Shown: positions 35,305 to 44,662, counted from the stretch's first letter. The stretch: DNA of 64,000 nucleotides from Streptomyces iconiensis (GCF_028657195.3 NZ_JANCPR020000045.1:1-64000); one strand, 5' to 3'. Notes: generated from the letters alone by a model not told the origin. Numbers and translations are program-made.

Positions 35305-35957
35305 GTCTGCCGGCAGCCGACGAACTGTTCCGTACGACCGGGGGATCAGCGGTGCAGCCGTCGGCCCCCCAGCAAGGGCAAGGCAAGGGCCAGCTGAACG
35401 GCGAGGCGCCGGCCAAGGTGCCCGCCCCCGCGTCCGAGCCCGAGCCCGACCCCGAAGGCCGGCAGGAGCACACGGCGGCGTACGAGGGCGGAGAGGCCGG
35501 GGAGGGCGAGACCCACTCCGGCGGCGGCGAGCACGGCGGGCGTGACGCACGCTCGGCCACCAGGCAGGAGGAACGGGGCACTTCCCCGTCCCCCGCTTCG
35601 GGCCCGGCTTCCCCGTCCCCCGCCTCGCAGCAGGCCGGGGCAGCGGGTGCGGGGCGCGGGAACGCCAATGCCAACGCCAACGCCAAGGGGCGGCAGCCGT
35701 CCGGCTCTTCGTCCCGGCGCTCCCGGGCGGCCAACCGCCGCCCCAGCGGGCGCGAGCGGCACGACGAGAAGATCACGGTCTATGTCTCGGCCGAGGAACT
35801 GATGGACCTCGAACACGCGCGGCTCGTGCTGCGCGGTGAGCACGGACTCGCCGTCGACAGAGGGCGCATCGTGCGCGAGGCCGTCGCCGTTGTCCTGGCC
35901 GACCTGGAGTCCCGCGGGGACGCGAGCATTCTCGTACGGCGGTTGCGCGGGCGCTGA
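35289..35957 (+). CDS. Ribbon-helix-helix-like protein, putative ParA partner
   Basis: 222 residues. Residues 1-155 are low-complexity (Gln, Pro, Glu, Ser, Asn-Ala repeats). The last ~65 residues read as a ribbon-helix-helix unit: a strand DEKITVYVSAEEL, then helices LMDLEHARLVLRGEH and DRGRIVREAVAVVLADLESRG. Start at GTG 35289 with GGGAGG 10 bases upstream, overlapping parA by 16 bases; GTG 35301 (GTGA) is the alternative. RHH proteins act as the DNA-binding partner for some plasmid ParA ATPases, so this may replace ParB for the upstream ParA. That is inference. Confidence 0.78.
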   Translation: MPRRVSLPAADELFRTTGGSAVQPSAPQQGQGKGQLNGEAPAKVPAPASEPEPDPEGRQEHTAAYEGGEAGEGETHSGGGEHGGRDARSATRQEERGTSPSPASGPASPSPASQQAGAAGAGRGNANANANAKGRQPSGSSSRRSRAANRRPSGRERHDEKITVYVSAEELMDLEHARLVLRGEHGLAVDRGRIVREAVAVVLADLESRGDASILVRRLRGR

Positions 35958-35982
35958 AGGGCTTGCCAGTACGCTGCCTGCG

Positions 35983-37161
35983 ATGCTCAGTCCTGACGAC
36001 ACACGTGCGAACCAGGGCTCCCGCCGACCGCTCGGGCGGGGGCCCGGTTCCGCGTACGGGGACAGCGAGCCGGAGACGCCGTACGCGGTGCCCGCACCGG
36101 CGCACGAGTCCGTACAGGAACCGGAGCCCGCACCGGACTCGGAGCCCGTACAGGAACCGGTGACGGAAGTCACCACCGAAGCCGCCACCGAAGCAGACCC
36201 TGAAGCCGCCGTCGCGGCAGACCCCGAAGCGGCCGTCGAGCCCGAGGGGGAAGCCGGGCCCGAGACGGATGTCACGTCCGGTGCCGGGGACGGTGCCGGG
36301 GGCTCGGCCGAGAGTGAGGTCGAGAGCGAGGTCGGGGACGGCCGGTTCCGGGTCGTGCTGGACAACTTCGAGGGGCCGTTCGACCTCCTGCTCCAGCTGA
36401 TCTCCAAGCACAAGATGGACGTCACCGAGGTCGCGCTCTCGCGGGTGACCGACGAGTTCATGGTGCACATCCGGGCCATGGGGCCCGAGTGGGACCTCGA
36501 CCAGACCACCGAGTTCCTCGTTGTCGCCGCCACCCTGCTCGACCTCAAGGCCGCCAGGCTGCTTCCGCAGGCCGAGGTGGAGGACGAGGCGGACCTGGCG
36601 CTGCTGGAGGCCAGGGACCTGCTGTTCGCGCGGCTCCTCCAGTACCGGGCCTACAAGGAGATCGCGACGATCTTCGCCGGCCGGCTGGAGGACGAGGCCC
36701 GCCGCTTCCCCCGTACCGTCGGTCTTGAGCCGCACCACGCCGAGCTGCTGCCCGAGGTGGCGATCAGTGTGGGGCCCGAGGGGTTCGCCAGGCTGGCGGT
36801 CAAGGCGATGCGGCCCAAGCCCAAGCCCCAGGTGTACGTCGAGCACATCCACGCGCCGCTGGTCAGCGTGCGGGAGCAGGCCGAGGTCGTGGTGGCCCGG
36901 CTGCGCGAGCGCGGCGAGGCCAGCTTCCAGGAGCTGGCGGCCGACGCACCGGACACGCTCACGGTCGTCGCCCGCTTCCTCGCGCTGCTGGAGCTGTACC
37001 GCGAGAAGGCCGTCTCACTGGAACAGGACGAGGCGCTCGGGGCGCTGCTCGTCAGATGGAGCGGTGCGGCGGACGCGGCACCGGTGGTGACCGACGAGTT
37101 CGACCAGGAGCCGGGACAGCCGGGGGAGCCGGGGACGTCAGGGGAGTCAGCGGATGAGTGA
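35983..37161 (+). CDS. scpA: Segregation and condensation protein ScpA
   Basis: 392 residues, kleisin subunit that bridges the SMC heads in bacterial condensin. The conserved part starts near residue 120 with VVLDNFEGPFDLLLQLISKHKMDVTEV and continues through TTEFLVVAATLLDLKAARLL; the C-terminal winged helix lies at ~300-365. The first ~118 residues are an acidic Pro/Glu/Ala-rich tract with DPEAAV-type repeats. Start at ATG 35983, 25 bases after the RHH gene; no strong ribosome binding site is visible. Its 3' end overlaps scpB by eight bases. Confidence 0.94.
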   Translation: MLSPDDTRANQGSRRPLGRGPGSAYGDSEPETPYAVPAPAHESVQEPEPAPDSEPVQEPVTEVTTEAATEADPEAAVAADPEAAVEPEGEAGPETDVTSGAGDGAGGSAESEVESEVGDGRFRVVLDNFEGPFDLLLQLISKHKMDVTEVALSRVTDEFMVHIRAMGPEWDLDQTTEFLVVAATLLDLKAARLLPQAEVEDEADLALLEARDLLFARLLQYRAYKEIATIFAGRLEDEARRFPRTVGLEPHHAELLPEVAISVGPEGFARLAVKAMRPKPKPQVYVEHIHAPLVSVREQAEVVVARLRERGEASFQELAADAPDTLTVVARFLALLELYREKAVSLEQDEALGALLVRWSGAADAAPVVTDEFDQEPGQPGEPGTSGESADE

Positions 37162-37903
37162 GACCTACGAGGTGAACGAGACCTACGAGGTGCAGGCGGC
37201 CGAGGCCGATTCCGGGGCCGGGCCCGTGCGGCGTGCCGCCGGTGACGAAGAGCGGGCGGAGGGCACGGGGGGTGCGGAGGCGCCCGCTGGTGCCTCCGCC
37301 GTCGCCGAGCTGGAGCTGAAGCCGGCCCTGGAGGCCGTACTGATGGTCGTCGACGAGCCCGCGACCCCCGAGCACCTGGCCAGGGTGCTGGAGCGGCGGC
37401 CCCGCGAGGTCTCCGACGCACTGCGCGAGCTGGCCGACGACTACACCCGCGAGGGGCGCGGTTTCGAACTGCGGCTGGTGGCCGGAGGCTGGCGCTACTA
37501 CACGCGGGGCACGTACGCGGACGCGGTCGAGCGCTTCGTACTGGACGGGCAGCAGGCGCGGCTCACACAGGCCGCGCTGGAGACCCTCGCGGTCGTCGCG
37601 TACCGCCAGCCCGTGAGCCGTTCGCGGGTCTCGGCCGTGCGCGGAGTGAACTGTGACGGGGTGATGCGCACCCTCCTGCAACGGGGTCTGGTGGAGGAGG
37701 CGGGCGCGGAACCCGATACAGGTGCGATCCTTTACCGGACGACGCATTACTTTCTGGAGCGGATGGGCCTGCGCGGCCTGGACGAGCTTCCGGAGCTGGC
37801 GCCCTTCCTTCCGGAGGCGGAGGCCGTCGAGGGGGAGACCCAGGAGAGCATGCCGTCGTTCGACGTAGACGACCTTTCCAGCGACTCCCAGACGGAACTT
37901 TGA
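37154..37903 (+). CDS. scpB: Segregation and condensation protein ScpB
   Basis: 249 residues. Dimeric winged-helix partner of ScpA in the SMC complex. The core starts at ELELKPALEAVLMVVDEPATPEHLARVL and includes LTQAALETLAVVAYRQPVSRSRVSAVRGVN and LEEAGAEP-like strands (RGLVEEAGAEPDTG). There is a variable, acidic N-terminus of about 50 residues and a short tail. The start codon lies inside scpA, and its TGA shares a base with the next gene's ATG (TGATG), so the genes are coupled. Confidence 0.94.
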   Translation: MSETYEVNETYEVQAAEADSGAGPVRRAAGDEERAEGTGGAEAPAGASAVAELELKPALEAVLMVVDEPATPEHLARVLERRPREVSDALRELADDYTREGRGFELRLVAGGWRYYTRGTYADAVERFVLDGQQARLTQAALETLAVVAYRQPVSRSRVSAVRGVNCDGVMRTLLQRGLVEEAGAEPDTGAILYRTTHYFLERMGLRGLDELPELAPFLPEAEAVEGETQESMPSFDVDDLSSDSQTEL

Positions 37904-39225
37904 TGCGAAGCAGTGGCAGGAACACCGGCGGAAACCGCAACGACAAACAGGGCAGCCAGAAGGGGCGGCAGGGCCAGTCGCGACAGCAGGGGCAGTCCCG
38001 CCAGCAGCCCCGGCCCGAGGAACGGCGCTACAACCAGAGTGGGGCGGCCGGGAAGCCGGGGACTCCCGCCTCGAAACCGACCGGAGACCGCGGCAGGCCC
38101 GCGACCGGGGGCAGGCCCGCGACCGGCGGAAAGCCGGCGACCGGTGGCAAGTCCTCGGGCTTCGGCAAGTCGGCGCCGGGTGGCAAGTCGGCCCCGGGCG
38201 GCCGTCCCGCTTCCGGCGGCAGGCCCACGACGGGTGGCAAGCCCGCGACCGGTGGCCGTCCCGCGGCCGGTGGCAGGCCCACCGGCGGTGGCAAGCCGTC
38301 GACCGGTGGCAAGCCGGCCGGCGGCGGCAGGGGCGGTGCGGGGAACGTGCGCAAGGAGGTCACCAAGAGCGGTGCGCCCAAGGCACGTTCCCGCAGGGCT
38401 TCGGCCCCCGCGAGGCCCCGCGAGTACGACGCGCAGATCGAGGAGCGCAACAGGCAGCGGCACAGCGAGCCGGCGACCAAGCTCCCCAAGACGTTCGGCG
38501 AGCAGGAGGGCGAGCGGCTCCAGAAGGTCATGGCCAGGGCCGGCATGGGCTCGCGGCGTGCCTGCGAGGACCTGATCCAGCAGAACAGGGTCGAGGTGAA
38601 CGGCGAGATCGTCCGCGAGCAGGGCCTGCGCGTCGACCCGGCCAAGGACGAGATCAAGGTGGACGGGCTGACCATCACCACCCAGTCCCACCTGTTCTTC
38701 GCGCTCAACAAGCCGGCCGGTGTCGTGGCCTCCATGGAGGACCCGGACGGGCGGCAGTGCCTGGGCGACTACGTGCAGAACCGTGAGACCCGGCTCTTCC
38801 ACGTGGGCCGTCTCGACACCGAGACCGAGGGCCTCATCCTGCTCACCAACCACGGTGAGCTGGCACACCGGCTGACGCACCCGCGCTACGGCGTGCCCAA
38901 GACGTACCTGGCCGCCATCCAGGGGCCTCTGCCGCGCGACCTCGGCAAGCGGCTCAAGGAAGGCATCCGGCTTGAGGACGGGTTCGTCCGGGCCGACCAC
39001 TTCAGGGTCGTCGAGAACACCGGCAAGAACTACCTGGTCGAGGTCTCGCTGCACGAGGGGCGCAAGCACATCGTGCGCCGGATGCTCGCGGAGGCCGGGT
39101 TCCCGGTGGAGCGGCTGGTGCGGACCCGCTTCGGGCCCATCGCGCTGGGCGACCAGAAGTCGGGCTGGCTGCGGCGGATGACCAACACCGAGGTCGGCAT
39201 GCTCATGAACGAGGTCGGCCTGTAG
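37903..39225 (+). CDS. rRNA pseudouridine synthase (RluB/RsuA family) with Gly/Lys repeat N-terminus
   Basis: 440 residues. Residues ~1-195 are basic low-complexity with many GGKPATGGRPATGG-like repeats, an arrangement typical of Streptomyces members. An S4 RNA-binding domain follows (RLQKVMARAGMGSRRACEDLIQQNRV, ~205-260). The synthase domain comes last, with the catalytic aspartate in HVGRLDTETEGLILLTNHG and the C-terminal EGRKHIVRRM motif. It isomerises uridine in 23S (or 16S) rRNA. Start at ATG 37903, overlapping the scpB stop. The scpA-scpB-rluB order is conserved in many bacteria. Confidence 0.92.
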   Translation: MRSSGRNTGGNRNDKQGSQKGRQGQSRQQGQSRQQPRPEERRYNQSGAAGKPGTPASKPTGDRGRPATGGRPATGGKPATGGKSSGFGKSAPGGKSAPGGRPASGGRPTTGGKPATGGRPAAGGRPTGGGKPSTGGKPAGGGRGGAGNVRKEVTKSGAPKARSRRASAPARPREYDAQIEERNRQRHSEPATKLPKTFGEQEGERLQKVMARAGMGSRRACEDLIQQNRVEVNGEIVREQGLRVDPAKDEIKVDGLTITTQSHLFFALNKPAGVVASMEDPDGRQCLGDYVQNRETRLFHVGRLDTETEGLILLTNHGELAHRLTHPRYGVPKTYLAAIQGPLPRDLGKRLKEGIRLEDGFVRADHFRVVENTGKNYLVEVSLHEGRKHIVRRMLAEAGFPVERLVRTRFGPIALGDQKSGWLRRMTNTEVGMLMNEVGL

Positions 39226-39540
39226 CCGCCCGACCCCGCTCCTTCCTGCCGCCCGAGGGCGGCGCCGGTACACCGGCGGGAAGGGGCGGGAGCGCGGAGC
39301 CGCCGGTACGGGGCCGCTGCGCCGGTCCAGGGAGCCGAGGGGCCTGGTGGACCTGTGCGGCCCGCGTGGCTCCCGGCACGGCCCGGGGGAGTGCGACGGT
39401 GGCTGCCTCCGTGACAGCGGCACACAGCGCCGTCACGGGTCTGCTCATGAGGAGCGCGGGCCACTCGTGGCACCGCGTCGGCCGTCCGTGCGGACAGCGG
39501 GCCATACGTGCGGAGCGCGTGCCGCCGCCGCGTGCGGGGT
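39226..39540. other. Gene-free stretch between pseudouridine synthase and DUF952 genes
   Basis: About 315 bases between convergent genes. A small hairpin GCCGCC-CGAG-GGCGGC at 39248-39263, just after the synthase stop, may be a terminator. The rest shows no conserved element; open frames here on both strands lack family features. Confidence 0.5.
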
Positions 39541-39861
39541 TCAGGACCACAGCGCGAGTGACAGCGCCCGGCCCTCGTGGTCGCGCTCGACCTCCAGCAT
39601 CCCGGCGACGGCTGAGCGGTTGATCCGCCCGTAGATCTGCGGCGAGGGCTCCCAGCGCACCCGTGCGTCCAGGCGGTGCTCGTCGATCATCAGGGCCATC
39701 AGCGGGCCGACGGCCTCGCGGAAGCGCGCGTCGGCCACGGCCAGCGCCTGGGACTCCTCGGCCGTGCACGGGATGAAGCCGCCGTCGGTCAGCACCCGCG
39801 GCGCGTACGGGCGGTCGGGAGCGAGCAGCCAGTCGTCGAGCGGGACCACGTGGAAGATCAT
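39541..39861 (-). CDS. DUF952 domain-containing protein
   Basis: 106 residues from ATG 39861; a longer frame to 39912 adds residues that do not look conserved. The short alpha/beta DUF952 pattern is clear: MIFHVVPLDDW at the start, GFIPCTAEE, and VRWEPSPQIYGRINRSAV. The domain resembles the ADP-ribosyltransferase-like fold in some databases, but no function is established. It is divergent from aroH, about 100 bases apart. Confidence 0.82.
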   Translation of the reverse strand: MIFHVVPLDDWLLAPDRPYAPRVLTDGGFIPCTAEESQALAVADARFREAVGPLMALMIDEHRLDARVRWEPSPQIYGRINRSAVAGMLEVERDHEGRALSLALWS

Positions 39862-39964
39862 GCCTCTCTTGTACCGTCTCACTGGGCGGGCGTCGCGCAC
39901 ATCCGAACGCATGCGGATCTACCCTGGTCAGGCACGGGATCAGGACACGCAAGGGAGCGGACGG

Positions 39965-40327
39965 GTGGCGGTACGAGCGGTACGGGGCGCGGTTCAGCTG
40001 GACCGGGACGAGCCGGCGCACATGCGGGAGCGGGTCTCCGAGCTGCTCATCACCGTGCTGGAGCGCAACGAACTGACGGCCGACGACCTGATCAGTATCT
40101 GGTTCACGGCCACCCCCGACCTGCACTGCGACTTCCCCGCTGCCGCGGCGCGCGAACTGGGGATCGTCGACGTGCCGCTGATCTGCGCTCAGGAGCTGCA
40201 GATCGAGGGCGCGATGCCCCGGGTGGTCCGTATCCTGGCGCATACGGAGACCGGCCTGACCAAGGCCGGGATCAGCCACGTGTATCTCGGCGCCGCCGCC
40301 GCTCTCCGCAAGGACATCGCCCAGTGA
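39965..40327 (+). CDS. aroH: Chorismate mutase, AroH class
   Basis: 120 residues, the normal length for the trimeric AroH type. It rearranges chorismate to prephenate for phenylalanine and tyrosine synthesis. Family patches RAVRGAVQLDRDEPAHM, LISIWFTATPDLHCDFPAAAAR and VPLICAQELQIEGAMPRVVRI are present, including the active-site Arg and Cys positions. Start at GTG 39965, 7 bases after AAGGGAG. tyrA follows within 25 bases, so this is a two-gene prephenate/tyrosine unit. Confidence 0.93.
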   Translation: MAVRAVRGAVQLDRDEPAHMRERVSELLITVLERNELTADDLISIWFTATPDLHCDFPAAAARELGIVDVPLICAQELQIEGAMPRVVRILAHTETGLTKAGISHVYLGAAAALRKDIAQ

Positions 40328-40349
40328 CGTGCAAGGACACCCCCAGGTA

Positions 40350-41438
40350 ATGCGTACAGCCCTCGTGCTCGGCACGGGACTCATCGGCACCTCCGCCGCC
40401 CTCGCGCTCTCCGCGCGTGGCGTGCGGGTGCACCTGAGCGACCGCGACGCCGGACGGGTCCGTACGGCGGCCTCGCTGGGCGCCGGTACCGAGAGCGAAC
40501 CCGGGGAGCCCGTCGACCTGGCGATCGTCGCCGTGCCGCCGGCGCACATCCCCGCGACCGTCGCCGATGTGCAGCGGCGCGAACTGGCGCGCGGGGTCAT
40601 CGACGTCGGCAGCGTCAAGGGCAGGCCCCGCCGCGAACTGACCGAGCTGGGCGGCGAGTTGGCCTCGTACCTCGGCAGCCATCCCATGTCGGGGCGCGAG
40701 CAGTCGGGACCGCTTGCCGCGACGGCCAACCTGTTCGAGGGCAGGCCCTGGGTGCTCACGCCGACGCCGGCCACCGACACGGAGGTGCTCAACCTCGCGC
40801 TGGAGCTGATCGCGCTGTGCGGGGCCGTGCCCGTGGTCATGGACGCCGACGCGCACGACCGTGCCGTCGCGCTCGTCTCGCACACTCCCCAGCTCCTCTC
40901 CAGCCTCGTCGCCGCCCGCCTGGAGGAGGCCGACGAGACGGCCGTACGCCTGTGCGGCCAGGGCATCCGCGACGTGACACGTATCGCGGGCTCCGACCCG
41001 GCGATGTGGGTGGACATCCTCTCCGCCAATCCGGGTCCCGTCGCCGATGTCCTCGCCGGGGTCGCGAACGATCTGGAGGGCGCGGTGCGCGCGCTGCGTT
41101 CTCTGGACTCGGCCGACGAGGACAAGCGCTCAGCGGGCGCGGCCGGCATCCAGGAGCTGCTGCGCCGCGGCAACGCGGGGCGCACCCGGGTCCCCGGCAA
41201 GCACGGTCAGGCGCCCGCCGTCTACGAGACGGTGATGGTGCTCATCAGCGACAGCCCGGGCGAGCTGGCCCGTATCTTCGCCGACGCGGGTTCGGCCGGG
41301 GTCAACATCGAGGACGTACGGATCGAGCACGCCACCGGGCAGCAGGCCGGGTATGTGCAGCTCATGGTGGAACCCGGCGCCGTCCGCGTGCTGGAGGGCG
41401 CGCTCCGCGAACGTGGCTGGGCGCTGCGTCAGCAGTGA
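40350..41438 (+). CDS. tyrA: Prephenate dehydrogenase
   Basis: 362 residues. Oxidative decarboxylation of prephenate on the way to tyrosine, NAD(P)-dependent. N-terminal Rossmann motif LVLGTGLIGTSAALALSARG, catalytic-histidine segment GSHPMSGREQSG, and a helical dimerisation domain (to ~280) with VVMDADAHDRAVALVSHTPQLL. The last ~75 residues look like an ACT regulatory domain (VMVLISDSPGELARIFADAG). Start at ATG 40350; GTG 40329 is a possible alternative with no better binding site. Confidence 0.94.
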   Translation: MRTALVLGTGLIGTSAALALSARGVRVHLSDRDAGRVRTAASLGAGTESEPGEPVDLAIVAVPPAHIPATVADVQRRELARGVIDVGSVKGRPRRELTELGGELASYLGSHPMSGREQSGPLAATANLFEGRPWVLTPTPATDTEVLNLALELIALCGAVPVVMDADAHDRAVALVSHTPQLLSSLVAARLEEADETAVRLCGQGIRDVTRIAGSDPAMWVDILSANPGPVADVLAGVANDLEGAVRALRSLDSADEDKRSAGAAGIQELLRRGNAGRTRVPGKHGQAPAVYETVMVLISDSPGELARIFADAGSAGVNIEDVRIEHATGQQAGYVQLMVEPGAVRVLEGALRERGWALRQQ

Positions 41439-41605
41439 CGGGGGCAGCCTGAGGGGCGGGCGCCGACGACGGGCAGCGTGGTGAGTTCCGGGCAGCCGGT
41501 AGCCTTGTGCGGGGCTTCCGTGTGCGGAGCTTCCTGTCCGTGCGCAGTCCGGCGTCCCACGCCCTGCTCCGAGAAACCAGAGATTCACGAAAGGTGCCCA
41601 CCACC

Positions 41606-42334
41606 GTGTCTGCAACCCCGGCAGCAGTGATTGTCGCCATCGACGGCCCCTCCGGCACGGGCAAGTCCAGCACCTCCAGGGCCGTCGCGGCCCAGCTCGG
41701 ACTGCGCTACCTCGACACCGGAGCCCAGTACCGCGCGATCACCTGGTGGATGCTCACCAACGGCATCGACGTGAACGACGCCACCGAGGTCGCCGCCGCC
41801 TCGGGCAAGCCCTCGATCGTCTCCGGCACCGACCCCCGTGACCCGGCCATCGCCGCCGACGGCGCCGATGCCTCGGGTCCGATCCGTACCCAGGAGGTCA
41901 CGGCGGCTGTCAGTGCCGTCAGCGCGGTCCCTGAGGTACGGGCCAGGATCACCGGGCTCCAGCGGGCCATCGCGGCCGGGGCAGGAGGCGGCATCGTGGT
42001 CGAGGGCCGGGACATCGGTACGACCGTGCTGCCCGACGCCGACCTCAAGGTGTTCCTCACGGCCTCGGCCGAGGCGCGCGCCGCACGCCGCAGCGGGGAG
42101 CTGAAGGCCGCCGACGGGAGCGCGGCAGGCGACCTCGCGGCGACCCAGCAGGCCCTCGCACAGCGCGACAAGGCCGACTCCAGCCGCAAGGCGTCCCCGC
42201 TGAAGAAGGCGGACGACGCCGTGGAGGTGGACACCACCGAGCTGAGCCTGGACCAGGTCATCGAGTGCGTGGTCACCCTGATCGAGAAGGCGGCGGCGGA
42301 GAAGGCCGGGCGGATGGAGAAGGCCGCACAGTGA
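41606..42334 (+). CDS. cmk: Cytidylate kinase
   Basis: 242 residues. Phosphorylates CMP and dCMP. The P-loop IDGPSGTGKSSTSRAVA, YLDTGAQYRAITWW, EGRDIGTTVLPDADLKVFLTAS and the DKADSSRKASPLKKADDA lid are all present. Start at GTG 41606, 11 bases after AAAGG; upstream in-frame codons (41507, 41594) are less well supported. It overlaps the acyltransferase gene by four bases and precedes der, the common cmk-plsC-der order. Confidence 0.93.
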   Translation: MSATPAAVIVAIDGPSGTGKSSTSRAVAAQLGLRYLDTGAQYRAITWWMLTNGIDVNDATEVAAASGKPSIVSGTDPRDPAIAADGADASGPIRTQEVTAAVSAVSAVPEVRARITGLQRAIAAGAGGGIVVEGRDIGTTVLPDADLKVFLTASAEARAARRSGELKAADGSAAGDLAATQQALAQRDKADSSRKASPLKKADDAVEVDTTELSLDQVIECVVTLIEKAAAEKAGRMEKAAQ

Positions 42335-42987
42335 CACCAACCGACTCCCTTCCGGGAACGCGGGGGGCAGCCGTCGGACGCCGTATCGGCATCGGACTGA
42401 TGTATGGGCTGTGGAAGCCCCGGGTGCTGGGCGCCTGGCGGATGCCGCCCACGGGGCCCGTGATCCTCGCGGTCAACCACTCCCACAACATCGACGGACC
42501 CATGCTGATGGGTACGGCGCCCAGGCCGGTGCACTTCCTGATCAAGCAGGAGGCGTTCACCGGCCCGCTCGACCCGTTCCTGCGGGGCATCGGACAGCTG
42601 AAGGTCGACCGCACGGCGGCAGACCGCAGCGCCATAGGGAACGCGCTCGGTGTGCTGGAGCGCGGGGGAGTGCTGGGCATCTTCCCCGAGGGAACCCGGG
42701 GAGAGGGCGACTTCGCCGCACTGCGCGGCGGGCTCGCCTACTTCGCGCTCCGCTCCGGTGCACCCGTCGTCCCCGTCGCCGTGCTCGGCAGCGCCGAGCG
42801 GCAGGGCCGCCTCATCGGGGCACTGCCGCCGCTGCGGGGCCGCGTGGACGTCGTCTTCGGCGACCCGTTCACGGTCGGCGACGGCAGCGGCCGGCGTACG
42901 AGGAGCGCGCTGGACGAGGCGACCGTAGAGCTCCAGCAGCGGCTGAGCGGACACCTGGGGAAGGCCAGGCGGCTCACGGGCCGCTGA
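42331..42987 (+). CDS. 1-acyl-sn-glycerol-3-phosphate acyltransferase (PlsC family)
   Basis: 218 residues. Lysophospholipid acyltransferase fold with the catalytic NHSHNID (HX4D) motif near residue 50, and the substrate-binding FPEGTRGEGDF motif near residue 132. It would acylate lysophosphatidic acid or a related lipid at the membrane. GTG start overlaps the cmk stop (GTGA). It sits between cmk and der. Confidence 0.92.
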   Translation: MTPTDSLPGTRGAAVGRRIGIGLMYGLWKPRVLGAWRMPPTGPVILAVNHSHNIDGPMLMGTAPRPVHFLIKQEAFTGPLDPFLRGIGQLKVDRTAADRSAIGNALGVLERGGVLGIFPEGTRGEGDFAALRGGLAYFALRSGAPVVPVAVLGSAERQGRLIGALPPLRGRVDVVFGDPFTVGDGSGRRTRSALDEATVELQQRLSGHLGKARRLTGR

Positions 42988-43054
42988 CCGGACAGACCAG
43001 ACGACCTGTAGAAGCCTGAAGTAGAGCCACGTAGAACTATGAGGACGAGACGTC

Positions 43055-44521
43055 ATGGACGACCAGAATCACTCCGGCGACGAGCACGGGCACGGTGAGC
43101 TCGGCGACGCCGAGTTCGCGGAGTTCATGGAGATCGCCGCGGAAGAAGGCTTCGAACGAGAAGACGTGGAGGGCGCGCTCGGCGAGGCCGGGCACGGACC
43201 ACTCCCCGTACTCGCGGTCGTCGGCCGCCCCAACGTCGGCAAGTCGACGCTGGTGAACCGCATCATCGGCCGCCGTGAGGCGGTCACGGAGGACCGGCCG
43301 GGGGTCACCAGGGACCGGGTCACCTACGAGGCCGAGTGGGCGGGCCGCCGCTTCAAGGTGGTGGACACCGGCGGCTGGGAGCAGGACGTGCTCGGCATCG
43401 ACGCGTCCGTCGCCGCGCAGGCGGAGTTCGCCGTGGAGGCGGCCGACGCCGTCGTCTTCGTGGTCGACGCCGGGGTCGGCGCCACCGACACCGACGAGGC
43501 CGTGGTGAAGCTGCTGCGCCGCGCGGGCAAGCCCGTGGTGCTGTGCGCCAACAAGGTCGACGGGCCCTCGGGCGAGGCCGACGCCTCCTACCTGTGGTCC
43601 CTCGGTCTGGGCGAGCCGCACCCCGTGTCGGCGCTGCACGGACGCGGTACGGGCGACATGCTGGACGAGGTGCTCAAGGCACTGCCCGAGGCTCCCGAGC
43701 AGACCTTCGGCACCGCGCTGGGAGGCCCGCGCCGTATCGCGCTCATCGGCCGCCCCAACGTCGGCAAGTCCTCGCTCCTCAACAGGGTGGCGGGCGAGAA
43801 CCGCGTCGTCGTGGACGACGTGGCGGGCACCACCCGCGACCCGGTGGACGAGCTGATCGAACTCGGCGGTGTCACCTGGAAGTTCGTGGACACGGCGGGC
43901 ATCAGGCGCCGTGTGCACATGGCGGAGGGCGCCGACTACTACGCCTCGCTGCGTACGGCGGCTGCGCTGGAGAAGGCCGAGGTCGCCGTCGTCCTCATCG
44001 ATGTGAACGAGTCGATCAGCGTCCAGGACCTGCGCATCATCACGATGGCCGTCGAGTCGGGCCGCGCGGTCGTGCTGGCCTACAACAAGTGGGACACGCT
44101 GGACGACGAGCGCCGCTTCTACCTGGAGCGGGAGATCGACCGCGACCTCGTGCAGGTGCGCTGGGCGCCCCGGGTGAACGTGTCGGCCCGTACGGGGCGG
44201 CACATGGAGAAGCTGGTTCCCGCGATCGAGACGGCCCTCGCGGGCTGGGAGTCGCGGGTGCCGACCGGGAAGCTGAACGCGTTCCTCGGCGAGATCGTGG
44301 CCTCGCACCCGCACCCCGTGCGGGGCGGCAAGCAGCCGCGCATCCTCTTCGGTACCCAGGCGGGAACGAAGCCGCCGCGCTTCGTGCTCTTCGCCTCCGG
44401 GTTCCTGGAGGCGGGCTACCGCCGCTTCGTCGAGCGCCGGCTGCGCGAGGAGTTCGGCTTCGAGGGCACCCCGATCCAGATCTCGGTCCGGGTCAGGGAG
44501 AAGCGCGGCCGTAAGAAGTGA
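43055..44521 (+). CDS. der: Ribosome biogenesis GTPase Der (EngA)
   Basis: 488 residues. Tandem GTPase domains followed by a KH-like domain, needed for 50S assembly. First G domain: GRPNVGKSTLVNR, VDTGGWE, ANKVDG. Second: GRPNVGKSSLLNR, VDTAGIRRR, YNKWDTLD. The KH-like domain ends in a basic tail (REKRGRKK). The first ~50 residues form an acidic Glu/Gly-rich extension typical of actinobacterial Der. Start at ATG 43055 with GAGGA upstream. Confidence 0.95.
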   Translation: MDDQNHSGDEHGHGELGDAEFAEFMEIAAEEGFEREDVEGALGEAGHGPLPVLAVVGRPNVGKSTLVNRIIGRREAVTEDRPGVTRDRVTYEAEWAGRRFKVVDTGGWEQDVLGIDASVAAQAEFAVEAADAVVFVVDAGVGATDTDEAVVKLLRRAGKPVVLCANKVDGPSGEADASYLWSLGLGEPHPVSALHGRGTGDMLDEVLKALPEAPEQTFGTALGGPRRIALIGRPNVGKSSLLNRVAGENRVVVDDVAGTTRDPVDELIELGGVTWKFVDTAGIRRRVHMAEGADYYASLRTAAALEKAEVAVVLIDVNESISVQDLRIITMAVESGRAVVLAYNKWDTLDDERRFYLEREIDRDLVQVRWAPRVNVSARTGRHMEKLVPAIETALAGWESRVPTGKLNAFLGEIVASHPHPVRGGKQPRILFGTQAGTKPPRFVLFASGFLEAGYRRFVERRLREEFGFEGTPIQISVRVREKRGRKK

Positions 44522-44524
44522 GAC

Positions 44525-44561
44525 CCGTGCCCGGCGGGGCCACGGGTCCCGCCGGGCACGG
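44525..44561 (+). terminator. Terminator after der
   Basis: A 14-bp perfect stem, CCGTGCCCGGCGGG (44525-44538) with CCCGCCGGGCACGG (44548-44561) and a nine-base loop, starts four bases after the der stop. There is no T tract. Confidence 0.8.
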
Positions 44562-44662
44562 AAGACGACGGCTACGGAGGACGACAGGTACGGAAGACGG
44601 CGTCCGCGGGTCCCGCGGGCGGTGTCCGCAGGTCCCGGCGGGTGCTGACGGCGTCCGCGGTC

